DNA of 60,154 nt from positions 1 to 60,154 of the forward strand of contig NZ_AYZA01000015.1 in assembly GCF_001436315.1 (NCBI RefSeq), in the 5' to 3' direction. Made by a program: the position numbers and the translations under genes. This stretch comes from Ligilactobacillus aviarius subsp. aviarius DSM 20655 (GTDB taxonomy: Bacteria; Bacillota; Bacilli; Lactobacillales; Lactobacillaceae). The notes under the pieces are model-generated. The model did not search any database. It had not been told where the DNA came from and saw only the letters and a program-made list of their open reading frames with translations. Positions 1 through 8,541 of the stretch are shown piece after piece (position 1 is the stretch's first letter; every line of letters begins with the position of its first letter).

Positions 1-975
1 CTTGATGAACTCTTGATGCTTGAGCTCTTCTTGCTGCTGCTTGAAATCTTGCTTGAACTTAATTTCTTACTTGATGATGAACTCTTTACGCTTGAGCTCT
101 TTTTGCTGCTTGATGAAATCTTGCTTGAACTTGATTTCTTTGATGATGAACTCTTAATACTTGAACTCTTCTTGCTGCTTGAAACCTTGCTTGAGCTTGA
201 CTTCTTGCTTGATGAGCTCTTAATACTTGAACTCTTCTTGCTACTGCTTGAAATCTTACTTGAACTTGATTTCTTGCTTGATGAACTCTTAATACTTGAA
301 CTCTTCTTGCTGCTTGAAACCTTACTTGAGCTTGACTTCTTGCTTGATGAGCTCTTAATACTTGAACTCTTCTTACTGCTTGAGATCTTGCTTGAGCTTG
401 ATTTCTTGCTTGATGAACTCTTGATGCTTGAGCTCTTCTTGCTGCTGCTTGAAATCTTGCTTGAGCTTGACTTCTTGCTTGATGAGCTCTTAATACTTGA
501 ACTCTTCTTGCTACTGCTTGAAATCTTGCTTGAACTTGATTTCTTACTTGATGATGAGCTCTTTACGCTTGAACTCTTCTTGCTGCTGCTTGAAATCTTG
601 CTTGAACTTGACTTCTTGCTTGATGAACTCTTAATGCTTGAACTCTTCTTACTACTGCTTGAAACCTTGCTTGAACTTGACTTCTTTGATGATGAACTCT
701 TAATACTTGAGCTCTTCTTGCTACTTGATGAAATCTTGCTTGAGCTTGATTTCTTTGATGATGAACTCTTAATGCTTGAACTCTTCTTACTGCTACTTGA
801 AATCTTGCTTGAACTTGACTTCTTGCTTGATGAGCTCTTAATACTTGAACTCTTCTTACTGCTGCTTAAAATCTTGCTTGAGCTTGACTTCTTACTTGAT
901 GAACTCTTTACACTTGAACTCTTCTTACTGCTACTTGATGAGCTCTTTGAGCTTGAACTTGAACTACTGCTTGAA
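1..975 (-). repeat. Tandem 66-72-bp repeats encoding (S)nKK(S)n(I/V)K stalk
   Basis: About 14-15 degenerate units of 66-72 bp. Each reads on the minus strand as serine runs interrupted by KK, IK, VK or KI. Unit length differs in steps of 3 bp, so the frame is always kept. The array continues past the left edge. The long leucine-rich frame on the plus strand is its antisense shadow. Confidence 0.9.
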
Positions 976-2228
976 ACTGCTGGCTTATCTGCAACAACCG
1001 GTGTTGCTGTGTGGTTATTGCTGCTGCTGATTACAACTTGAATTGGAGTTGAGCTTAATTGATAACCTGCAGGAGCCTTAGTTTCGACTAAGTAATATTG
1101 ACCATCAGGCAAGTCATCAATTGTAATCTTACCATCTTGACCAGTTACTAAGTTTGTCTTAATAACTTGATGATTTGCATTTTCCAATTCAAAAACTGCT
1201 CCTGGTAAAACCTTTGTTTTATCGACCGAGTCAACCTTTGTAACCTCAATCTTACCAGCATAACTTTGAACTGTACCACCGGTCCCCCAGTTTACAGTCG
1301 CTGAATCTGTTGAACGTGACCACTTAACATTTGGTGTTGTGGTCGTAACAGTAGCTTTGTTGCTCCAAAGGTTACCACCATTATCATTAATATTTGTGAT
1401 CGTTGTTTCATATTCAATTTCAACTGGCGTATCAATGTTACCTAAATCGAAGGTGATTGTATTCCCACTGACCGTTGCTGTTCCTGGAACGGTTCCCGTT
1501 TCGGTACTTTCTTGACCGTCATGATATTCAACTGAATGGAATGTTGCTGACCCATTATCATATGTTTGACCAGCACCAAGTGTATCGGTTACCTTTACAT
1601 CCTTCAATGATTTACCTTGAGGATTAATAACAATATCCCAGTAGATCTTAGTCGGAACACCGTTTTTTTCAGCACCTTGATCAAGCCAGCCAGCTTTGTT
1701 AATTCCCCAATCAGGGTTATTATTTACCGTTCCGCCACCAGTAGCTGAACTGTTTGCTGTACTTGAAGATGATTCAACCTTCTTGACGGCTGTGACTGAT
1801 AAGGTTCCGTGTTTGCCGTACTGGCCAGCAAGTTTACCGTTAAATGTAATCGTCCCAGTTGATGAACCCTTAGTAAACTTAACGGTTCCGACAACTTCAC
1901 CGTTGGAATTCTTAACGACCCCAGTTGTGTCCTGGTTAACGACCATTCCTGCAGGTAATGTTACCGTTGCGGTATCACCGTCAGTAACGTTCGTGCTATC
2001 CGGAATTGACCAGTTATAACTGACGTTGTATCCTGTCCAACCATCAGCTGGCAAATCAGCCGGATTAACTTTCTGTCCCTGGCTATTTGTAACCGTTGCA
2101 TCGCTACCGCTTAATCCCGTAATCGATGTGATTTCGTTTGCGTGGATCGCAGCGCCGACCGCAACAAAAACCGCAACAATTGCTGACGCAATGACAATCA
2201 GCAAGCTACGTTTCTTACCCTTTTTCAT
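1..2228 (-). CDS. Partial Ser/Lys-rich repeat surface adhesin with Cna-type domains (3' end outside window)
   Basis: Open from ATG at 2228 (GGAG upstream) to the window edge, about 742 codons with no stop. The N-terminus is a basic signal/anchor segment (MKKGKKRSLLIVIAS...). A beta-rich collagen-adhesin-like region follows at about residues 160-320. A Cna-B/SpaA-like domain lies at about 324-400, with the VTKVD start and the LVETKAPAGY end typical of isopeptide-bonded pilin/adhesin domains. From about residue 415 the protein is almost only Ser, Lys and Ile/Val in 22-24-residue units. By family it is probably a cell-wall stalk protein, with the repeat as a spacer or O-glycosylation substrate; the anchor would lie outside the window. 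That role is inferred. Confidence 0.85.
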   Translation of the reverse strand, partial: MKKGKKRSLLIVIASAIVAVFVAVGAAIHANEITSITGLSGSDATVTNSQGQKVNPADLPADGWTGYNVSYNWSIPDSTNVTDGDTATVTLPAGMVVNQDTTGVVKNSNGEVVGTVKFTKGSSTGTITFNGKLAGQYGKHGTLSVTAVKKVESSSSTANSSATGGGTVNNNPDWGINKAGWLDQGAEKNGVPTKIYWDIVINPQGKSLKDVKVTDTLGAGQTYDNGSATFHSVEYHDGQESTETGTVPGTATVSGNTITFDLGNIDTPVEIEYETTITNINDNGGNLWSNKATVTTTTPNVKWSRSTDSATVNWGTGGTVQSYAGKIEVTKVDSVDKTKVLPGAVFELENANHQVIKTNLVTGQDGKITIDDLPDGQYYLVETKAPAGYQLSSTPIQVVISSSNNHTATPVVADKPAVSSSSSSSSSKSSSSSSKKSSSVKSSSSKKSSSSKILSSSKKSSSIKSSSSKKSSSSKISSSSKKSSSIKSSSSKKSSSSKISSSSKKSSSIKSSSSKKSSSSKVSSSSKKSSSIKSSSSKKSSSSKISSSSKKSSSVKSSSSSKKSSSSKISSSSKKSSSIKSSSSKKSSSSKISSSSKKSSSIKSSSSKKSSSSKISSSKKSSSIKSSSSKKSSSSKVSSSKKSSSIKSSSSKKSSSSKISSSSKKSSSIKSSSSKKSSSSKVSSSKKSSSIKSSSSKKSSSSKISSSSKKSSSVKSSSSSKKLSSSKISSSSKKSSSIKSSS

Positions 2229-2444
2229 AACGAAAATCTCCTTACACCTTTTGTAACTCATTGCTTACTCTTAAAAAAGACATAACCTAATGAATTCGAT
2301 GTTATTGTATAATTTAAAAATTTTGAAATGGTAAAGAGGTGTTAAGGAAGTCTTACGAAATTTATAAATTATCTTTAATTTTCAAAGCAAAGCATTAATA
2401 ATATATGTAATCATAATTTATTGTTAATGATTTCCAACAGAAAA

Positions 2445-2475
2445 TAAAAAAAGAGCCGTTTTCACGACCCTCTTC
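2445..2475 (-). terminator. Intrinsic terminator after the GT2 gene at 2480
   Basis: On the minus strand AGAGGGTCG pairs with CGGCTCT around a TGAAAA loop (one bulge), followed by a run of seven T. It lies just after the stop of the glycosyltransferase gene. Confidence 0.7.
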
Positions 2476-2479
2476 ACTA

Positions 2480-3475
2480 TTAACCTTCAACTTGTTTTTC
2501 ATTTTGCTTAGCCCGCACAATGAATAAAATCGATGATAACCGATAGGCATGCATCTTAAGCAAAATTACCGGTAACATCCGCAATCCATGACATTCGCTT
2601 AACTTAATTCCGGATAAAGCTTCCTTAAAAATCGGTTTATTTAAAAGTTGCTTTAACTGTTTAATTTTCAAACTGTACTTAACCGGATTGGCCGATGCAA
2701 ATGTCTCATGAACCATGATAATGTTAAAGTGCATCATCACGTATGTATTGAATGCTTTCTGAATTTCAGCCGGACAACCTTCCAAGTTCCGTTCGGATTC
2801 TTCCAAGGCAGTAAGGTAATCCTCTGACTTCCGGTCAAAGGTCGTCATTACCGATTCCGTATCCTTTGAGTAATGGTAACCAACCGGTAATGAAAACTTG
2901 ATCGTTTCGCATTTCATTAAATATTGCAGCATAAAGTTGCCATCTTCAGCAACGCGCAGATTAGTATTGAACCTTAAATTGTATTTCTTAATTAAATCAT
3001 GCTTGAAAATCTTTCCCCATGCTGTAAGATACTGGGTTGGATTTTCCATCATCATTGTTTTAGCATGGATGGATTCGTCGGCATCATAATACTTGGCCCG
3101 AACGACCTTTTGCTCTTCACCAGATTCAAATCCAAAAACATTCAAATCCGCCGTTTGCTCATCGTTCAACACGATCTTAAGCGGTGAGAGAACATAGTCA
3201 TCCGCATCAACAAACATGATGTAATTGCCAGTGGCTTGCGCCAATCCGGTATTGCGCGCAACGGAAACACCTAGATTCTGTTGACTGATTGCTTTGACCC
3301 GTTCATCTTGGGCGGCATAATCCGTCATAATGGCAAGCGAATCATCCGTTGAACCATCATCCACTAAAATTATTTCTAAATTTTGATAATCTAAATTAAT
3401 AATCGAATCCAAACAACGCTTTAAGTATTTCTCGTCGTTATACACTGGAATGATTATACTCAGTTTTTCTTCCAT
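2480..3475 (-). CDS. GT2-family glycosyltransferase
   Basis: About 331 residues. The GT-A fold is clear at the N-terminus: LSIIIPVYNDEKYL, then VDDGSTDDS (nucleotide binding) at about residue 40 and VDADDYV (DXD-type metal site) at about 93. By family it transfers one sugar from a nucleotide-sugar to a lipid-linked EPS intermediate at the inner face of the membrane. Donor and acceptor cannot be read from sequence. I chose ATG 3475 because GAGG sits 6 nt before it; a TTG four codons upstream has no good ribosome site. It is the last gene of a three-gene minus-strand run that also holds a priming transferase and a DUF4422 protein. Confidence 0.88.
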   Translation of the reverse strand: MEEKLSIIIPVYNDEKYLKRCLDSIINLDYQNLEIILVDDGSTDDSLAIMTDYAAQDERVKAISQQNLGVSVARNTGLAQATGNYIMFVDADDYVLSPLKIVLNDEQTADLNVFGFESGEEQKVVRAKYYDADESIHAKTMMMENPTQYLTAWGKIFKHDLIKKYNLRFNTNLRVAEDGNFMLQYLMKCETIKFSLPVGYHYSKDTESVMTTFDRKSEDYLTALEESERNLEGCPAEIQKAFNTYVMMHFNIIMVHETFASANPVKYSLKIKQLKQLLNKPIFKEALSGIKLSECHGLRMLPVILLKMHAYRLSSILFIVRAKQNEKQVEG

Positions 3476-3493
3476 ACTAATCCTCAACGTTCT

Positions 3494-4129
3494 TTAAAAA
3501 GCACCGTCGGCCTTAAAAATTGCAACGATATTCTTAAAAAAGACCTTAATGTCAAACCACAATGATGCATGGTCAACATAGTATAACTCAAGGTCGCACC
3601 GTTCTGGATACATAATATTACTTCTGCCGGAAGCTTGCCAGTATCCCATCGCTCCAGGCTTAACTGAAAGAAATTTATCTACCCGATCGCCGTATTCTTT
3701 TAATTCATCTTCAACAATTGGCCGGGGACCGATCAGTGACATGTCGCCCTTTAAAATATTGAAGAATTGCGGCAACTCGTCAATTGATGATTTCCGTAAG
3801 AAGCGACCAAACTTAGTAATTCGCGGATCTTCATCCGGTGGAAGCTTATACCCGTTTTCAATGTACTTTTGATAAAGTTGCGGGTCTTCTTCCAGCCGCT
3901 TTTCCGCACCAACGATCATCGACCGGTATTTATACATGTAAAATATCTTATGGTCTTTTCCAACACGTTTTTGTTTGTAAAATACCGGGCCCTTATTGTC
4001 ACCAAAACGATCAATAATGAAAATTACTAAGGTCACTGGTATTAAAAAAATTAAAGCAATTACTGAAATCACGATATCCAGTAATCTCTTTACAAACAAA
4101 TAGGCCTTATTTTGTTTTTTGACTGACAA
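3494..4129 (-). CDS. Undecaprenyl-phosphate sugar-1-phosphate transferase (priming glycosyltransferase, first copy)
   Basis: Bacterial sugar transferase family (PF02397 type), short WbaP/EpsE-like form. There is one membrane helix near residues 15-40, then KQKRVGKDHKIFYMYKYRSM, the SIDELPQFFNILKGDMSLIGPRP catalytic block and KPGAMGYWQASGR. By family it loads the first sugar phosphate onto undecaprenyl phosphate and so starts repeat-unit assembly. The in-frame GTG at 4138 overlaps GAGGTGG, which looks like the ribosome site for the TTG at 4129, so TTG was preferred. A second priming enzyme lies at 27251-27904, so the locus has two. Confidence 0.9.
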   Translation of the reverse strand: MSVKKQNKAYLFVKRLLDIVISVIALIFLIPVTLVIFIIDRFGDNKGPVFYKQKRVGKDHKIFYMYKYRSMIVGAEKRLEEDPQLYQKYIENGYKLPPDEDPRITKFGRFLRKSSIDELPQFFNILKGDMSLIGPRPIVEDELKEYGDRVDKFLSVKPGAMGYWQASGRSNIMYPERCDLELYYVDHASLWFDIKVFFKNIVAIFKADGAF

Positions 4130-4153
4130 AAAAGCCACCTCACAAACTAAAAA

Positions 4154-4942
4154 CTACTTCTCGTCTTTATTAGGGTTTCCTTTGATCTTCCGCATTAAGA
4201 ATGACGTGATTTTCTTAACCCAATGTTGCTTACCCATAAACATCACTGGGACTTCCGTATAGTTAATTTCATTCTTTTCAACCCAAACATCCATCAGCAA
4301 TTCACTGATAAAGCCGTAAATTCGCTGTTCATATGGAGTATATCCGGTAATATCCGTTCGCTTTTCAACTTCAAAAAGCACATCCATTAACCAATCAGTA
4401 TATTCATCAAAAATGGCTGACTTAGCAATGAACATGTTAAACATATGAGCCGATGTCCGTTGAACACACTTGTCAAAATACGGAACATAATCCGGATACT
4501 TTTCTTCTAACACTTTGCGGGTCGTTTCCATATCCTTGATGTGATGGATATGTTCATAGTGCGACCACGAAGTTTCAATGTAGTAATTTCGCTTTCTTGG
4601 CAAAATCATATCATATTTGTCCATCAATTTGGTCAACTGCTTTTCATTCATTACATGGTTATATTTTTGGTCAACAGTTGCAAAAAAGTGACTTCCACCG
4701 TCAGAGAAAAGCCGGCGGTAATGAACAAGTCCTTTAACGTCTGCTTGACGGTTATGAGCAACCCAGTATTGAGCCGTTAATTCTGAGTAATTCTGATTAC
4801 GATCAGCAATGTTATCCCCTGTATTGTCCCGTAAATACCCTTTAAAGGTTTCCTTTGCCGGTCCAACTTGAAGCGGATAATAAATCTTTCCTTCAGGCAT
4901 CCGGGTCTGTTTATGACTAACGACATAAATCTCAGATTTCAT
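4154..4942 (-). CDS. DUF4422 capsular/exopolysaccharide glycosyltransferase
   Basis: 262 residues matching the DUF4422 family of EPS loci. Landmarks are EIYVVSHKQTRMP at the start, the NIADRNQNYSELTAQYW segment, GLVHYRRLFSD and a later LPRKRNYYIETSWSHYEHIHH. Members are annotated as putative glycosyltransferases of capsule clusters; the sugar is unknown. ATG 4942 has AGGACC 5-6 nt upstream. It is the first gene of a minus-strand trio (4942 to 2480) that diverges from the galactofuranosyltransferase-like pair starting at 5150. Confidence 0.82.
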   Translation of the reverse strand: MKSEIYVVSHKQTRMPEGKIYYPLQVGPAKETFKGYLRDNTGDNIADRNQNYSELTAQYWVAHNRQADVKGLVHYRRLFSDGGSHFFATVDQKYNHVMNEKQLTKLMDKYDMILPRKRNYYIETSWSHYEHIHHIKDMETTRKVLEEKYPDYVPYFDKCVQRTSAHMFNMFIAKSAIFDEYTDWLMDVLFEVEKRTDITGYTPYEQRIYGFISELLMDVWVEKNEINYTEVPVMFMGKQHWVKKITSFLMRKIKGNPNKDEK

Positions 4943-5052
4943 TAAAGGTCCTACTTTCTTATAGATTAGCCACTATCCGAGTATTATATTATATTTTTCC
5001 GGTAAAATAAAGTTAATCTTAGATTAATTAATCATTAATTGTCATTAAAGCT

Positions 5053-5068
5053 TACTGTAATAACAGTA
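5053..5068. promoter_or_regulatory. Perfect 6-bp-arm dyad upstream of the divergent EPS genes
   Basis: TACTGT-AATA-ACAGTA, a perfect inverted repeat, lies between the divergent genes at 4942 and 5150. A candidate promoter for the rightward genes follows (TTGCTC at 5078, 18 nt, TATAAT at 5102-5107). Position and symmetry fit a repressor or activator operator; the regulator is unknown. Confidence 0.4.
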
Positions 5069-5149
5069 TATTTTGCGTTGCTCCATTACATTGTTGTGAC
5101 GTATAATTACTTTATCTATGTAAAATTCTTTCGAATCAAGGAGCAAATA

Positions 5150-6184
5150 ATGAATAATTATCTTGTAAATATTGATGACCCGGTTCTTAACGGGGGCCAA
5201 AAGGCTAAGAACGATATTACGCGGTTCTTAACCGAAGATGGGTTTAAGGAACTTAATATTCCAATCGTGATCCATCCAGAAGATAAGAGTCTTGGAGCCC
5301 AAATTCGGAAATTTAAGGATGGCTTGATTACCATTCCGAAAGCCATTAAAAAAATCAAAGATGCAGATAACATCGTCTTTCAATATCCGATTTATTCAAC
5401 ATTTATTATGAATAAATTGATTCCGGCAATCAAAAAGAACACGCATGCCAATTTGATCATTGTGATCCACGATGTTGAAAGTATCCGGATGTTCCAAGAT
5501 GGCGGCTACCAACAGGATGAAATGAACATTTTGAATGCCGCTGATTTGATCATTTCGCATAATCAATTTATGACAGATTGGTTAAATCAGCAGCACGTCA
5601 ACGCTAAAATCGTAAACTTAAACCTGTTTGATTACTACAACCCACAACAATTGAATACGAATAATTCATTTGATAAGAGTGTTGTTTTCGCCGGCAACTT
5701 AGCGAAATCTGAATTTTTACCAAAATTTAATCCAGATTTTCCATTGACTCTTTTCGGCCCGAATCCGGCTGACCAATACCAACCAAACGTCAGCTATCAA
5801 GGAAGCCTTGATCCTGACGAATTACCAGCACATTTGACCCAGAACTTCGGTTTAGTTTGGGATGGCACAAGCACAACAACGTGCGATGGGACTTACGGTC
5901 ACTACCTTAAATACAATAACCCGCACAAAACATCATTGTATTTAAGCTCTGGTCTTCCGGTGATCATTTGGAAGGAAGCCGCATTAGCACAGTTTATTAC
6001 TGAAAATAATGTTGGCTTCGCCGTTGCCAGCCTCGATGAGATCAATGACCGCTTGGATCAAATGACCACTGAGGATTATCAGACAATGAAGCAGAATACC
6101 ATTGCCGTTGCTGAAAAATTACGTTCAGGATACTTCATTAAAACGGCAATGCACACAGCGCTTAAAGAACTGAAGGAGAATTAA
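5150..6184 (+). CDS. Putative beta-1,6-galactofuranosyltransferase (paralogue 1)
   Basis: 344 residues. The N-terminus MNNYLVNIDDPVLNGGQKAK and the late HYLKYNNPHKTSLYLSSGLP and VIIWKEAALAQFI blocks are typical of the GT-B-type sugar transferases annotated in lactobacilli as galactofuranosyltransferases. By family it adds galactofuranose from UDP-Galf. ATG 5150 is chosen over upstream in-frame starts because AAGGAG lies 6 nt before it and the paralogues begin at the same point. It forms a tight set with 6190-7227 and 7228-8400. No UDP-galactopyranose mutase gene (glf) is visible in the window. Confidence 0.82.
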   Translation: MNNYLVNIDDPVLNGGQKAKNDITRFLTEDGFKELNIPIVIHPEDKSLGAQIRKFKDGLITIPKAIKKIKDADNIVFQYPIYSTFIMNKLIPAIKKNTHANLIIVIHDVESIRMFQDGGYQQDEMNILNAADLIISHNQFMTDWLNQQHVNAKIVNLNLFDYYNPQQLNTNNSFDKSVVFAGNLAKSEFLPKFNPDFPLTLFGPNPADQYQPNVSYQGSLDPDELPAHLTQNFGLVWDGTSTTTCDGTYGHYLKYNNPHKTSLYLSSGLPVIIWKEAALAQFITENNVGFAVASLDEINDRLDQMTTEDYQTMKQNTIAVAEKLRSGYFIKTAMHTALKELKEN

Positions 6185-6189
6185 TCAAA

Positions 6190-7227
6190 ATGAAAAACTA
6201 CATTATTAATGACCTCGACGACAACACGATGAATGGTGGTCGCAAAGCCCGGAATGATGTTTTTACATTTGCGAAGCAAGACGGATTTAAGGAAATCCTT
6301 TTACCGTTTATCATTCATCCGCAAGATCGCAGTTTTAAAGCTAAGCTGCAAAAACTCAAATACAGTAAGATCACGATTCCTAAGCTGCTGAAGAATGCGA
6401 ATGACGCGGATGTGATCGTCTTTCAATATCCAATGTACTCAACCTTTTTAATGAACCACTTAATTGAAGACATTAAAAAGTACACCCACGCTAAATTGGT
6501 TTACGTCATCCACGATATTGAAGGCATTCGGATGTTTGATGATACGGATAATTATTCAGATAACGAATTACGGCTTTTGAAACAGGCTGACGGGATCATC
6601 GCCCATAACCAACCAATGACTGACTGGTTGAAAGAACACGGAATCACCGTTCCAATCGTTAACCTTGGAATTTTTGATTATCAAAATCCGCAATTGATCA
6701 ACCAAGATATGGATTACAACAAATCCGTTGTCTTCGCTGGAAGCTTGGAAAAGTCAACCTTCTTAACAAAGTTGAACCTGAAAGATACCAAGTTAACGCT
6801 GTACGGACCAAATCCAGCAGACCAATATCCAGACTGCATCCAATATGAAGGCAAACTTTCGCCCGAAGAATTGCCAAAGAAATTAACGCAAAACTTTGGC
6901 CTTGTATGGGACGGCGATGAACTCGATACTTGTTCTGGAACATACGGCCACTACTTACAATTCAACGCGCCGCATAAAACATCGTTGTACTTAAGTTCTG
7001 GCATCCCAGTAATCATCTGGAAGAAAGCTGCTATGGCCAAATTCATTGAAGAAAACCATGTCGGCTTAGCCATCGACAACTTAAACGACCTTGATGACGT
7101 CCTTGCTCAAATCACGGATGACGAATACAAGACAATCAAACAAAACGCCATCAACATGGCAATGCAGTTGCGTGAAGGCCACTACACTAAAGCCGCATTA
7201 GATCAAATTGTTAAGCAGGTGATGTAA
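6190..7227 (+). CDS. Putative beta-1,6-galactofuranosyltransferase (paralogue 2)
   Basis: 345 residues, collinear with the gene before it over the whole length: YIINDLDDNTMNGGRKARND, QFNAPHKTSLYLSSGIP and VIIWKKAAMAKFIEENHVG. The two appear to be a tandem duplication that has since diverged. AAGGAG before ATG 6190 overlaps the end of the upstream gene, so they are probably translated from one transcript. A third, more distant copy lies at 17858-18871. Two adjacent copies may build consecutive Galf linkages; this is inferred. Confidence 0.82.
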   Translation: MKNYIINDLDDNTMNGGRKARNDVFTFAKQDGFKEILLPFIIHPQDRSFKAKLQKLKYSKITIPKLLKNANDADVIVFQYPMYSTFLMNHLIEDIKKYTHAKLVYVIHDIEGIRMFDDTDNYSDNELRLLKQADGIIAHNQPMTDWLKEHGITVPIVNLGIFDYQNPQLINQDMDYNKSVVFAGSLEKSTFLTKLNLKDTKLTLYGPNPADQYPDCIQYEGKLSPEELPKKLTQNFGLVWDGDELDTCSGTYGHYLQFNAPHKTSLYLSSGIPVIIWKKAAMAKFIEENHVGLAIDNLNDLDDVLAQITDDEYKTIKQNAINMAMQLREGHYTKAALDQIVKQVM

Positions 7228-8400
7228 ATGGATTCGATCTTAACAAACTGGACAACGAAAGCAAGAAAATTTAAGGAAGCTCATCCGAACATTGCTTCTG
7301 CGCTATACTTGATTGCATTATCGATTTTCATTGTCGCAAGTATGATCAAGAATAGTCAGATGTTTCCGTTTTTCTCGCAGGGATTCATTTTTATTCTTGA
7401 ATTAATTCCAGCATTAATGATTACCATCAAGATTCTGTTTCTTGATGAGCACAACTGGCAAGAATTAGTGATCTTCTTCTTAATGGAATTTTACCTGTAC
7501 ATGTCATCGTACATTGCTGCGAGTGTTAGCGTGTTTTATTTTAGTTTCTTCATTATTGGAGCTAAAGATGTCAAAGCGGAACAAATTTTGAAAGTCTTTA
7601 TGTTAACGAACATCGCATTCATGATTGTGGCTGCGATTTTGGCATTGTCCGGCGTGATTTGGAACTATTCAACCACGCGGAGTTTGTATTCGCCAGTTTA
7701 CCGATATGCGCTAGGAATGGCTTATCCAAGCGACTATGCTGCTCGTGGATTGTCCTTATTGCTGGCCTATGCTGTTTTGAAGAAGTTTCGGCTGCGCTTA
7801 CCAGAATATATTTCATTCATTGCGGTCATCTTCTGGTTCTATTTGATTACCGGAACGCGGGTCGATCTGTTGCTTTCACTCTTACTGCTGGTCTTTCTGG
7901 TTGCTTACCCGAAGATCAAGCAACTGTTCAAAAAAATCAGTGTTAAAGCGGTCAATATTACAATGTTGGTTTACATGTTCTTGATCTACCTGATTGGATT
8001 CTTATTTACTTGTTTCCCAAGTAATAAGATTTTGAACCTGATCAATAGTGCTTTATCAGGCCGGTTATCACATGAACAAACGCTTTTCCACAACTTTCCA
8101 ATCAGTTTCACCGGACGGTATATTTATCAGCCGGGTGGAGGATCCGGATTCTTCATTGACGCATCATTCTTCCGCATCTTATGGATGTATGGAATTCCAA
8201 TGCTGCTGATTGCGATCGTTTTGTTCTTTATGTTGAATAACCGCTTCTTAAAGAATCTGAATTACTTGCCAATCGAATTGGCGTTCATCATCTTCTTTAT
8301 CAGTGCGGGAATCGACCAGCACTTCTTGGACGCATCGTTTAACTTCGTGCCGCTGCTGTTATTCGCTAATCTGGAAATGTTTGATAAAGGGCAAAACTGA
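7228..8400 (+). CDS. Wzy-like EPS polymerase / O-antigen-ligase-type membrane protein
   Basis: 390 residues, dominated by about ten hydrophobic helices, with a polar loop (about residues 270-310) holding LSGRLSHEQTLFHNFPISFTGR. This length and topology fit Wzy/EpsG-like polymerases that join repeat units at the outer membrane face. AGGTGA overlaps the previous stop and ATG follows it at once. It is the last gene of the 5150-8400 unit and a strong terminator follows. A second Wzy-like protein is at 16662-17840, so the polymerase function is duplicated or one copy serves another polymer. Confidence 0.75.
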   Translation: MDSILTNWTTKARKFKEAHPNIASALYLIALSIFIVASMIKNSQMFPFFSQGFIFILELIPALMITIKILFLDEHNWQELVIFFLMEFYLYMSSYIAASVSVFYFSFFIIGAKDVKAEQILKVFMLTNIAFMIVAAILALSGVIWNYSTTRSLYSPVYRYALGMAYPSDYAARGLSLLLAYAVLKKFRLRLPEYISFIAVIFWFYLITGTRVDLLLSLLLLVFLVAYPKIKQLFKKISVKAVNITMLVYMFLIYLIGFLFTCFPSNKILNLINSALSGRLSHEQTLFHNFPISFTGRYIYQPGGGSGFFIDASFFRILWMYGIPMLLIAIVLFFMLNNRFLKNLNYLPIELAFIIFFISAGIDQHFLDASFNFVPLLLFANLEMFDKGQN

Positions 8401-8410
8401 AAATAAAGTA

Positions 8411-8440
8411 AAACCTCGCCTAAATTTGGGCGAGGTTTTT
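8411..8440 (+). terminator. Intrinsic terminator after the 5150-8400 unit
   Basis: CCTCGCC, a 7-8 nt loop, GGCGAGG, then TTTTT. It starts 14 nt after the stop of the polymerase gene. Confidence 0.9.
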
Positions 8441-8494
8441 GATTGCAATGAAATCTAAAAATATCTAAAAATGAATTTTTAAACAGCACCAAAA

Positions 8495-8535
8495 CATAAA
8501 AATCAGGCACTGGCAGAAAACTTCTACCAGTGCCT
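8495..8535 (-). terminator. Intrinsic terminator after the serine-hydrolase gene
   Basis: AGGCACTGG and CCAGTGCCT pair around a 13-nt loop, with T-rich sequence on the minus-strand exit side (GATTTTTATG). With 8411-8440 it insulates two convergent transcripts. Confidence 0.8.
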
Positions 8536-8541
8536 TTTCCC

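Noticed and set aside
1-975. Possible CRISPR array
   Set aside because: Units are tandem with no unique spacers, and they are protein-coding. The same applies to 20265-20560.
13-1041. Leucine-rich 342-residue open frame on the plus strand
   Set aside because: It is the exact antisense of the Ser/Lys repeat of the adhesin; it has no ribosome site and ends with the repeat.
5039-5149. Longer N-terminus for the first galactofuranosyltransferase
   Set aside because: It would read through the promoter and the AAGGAG ribosome site; the paralogues begin at MKNYIIND-like positions equal to ATG 5150.
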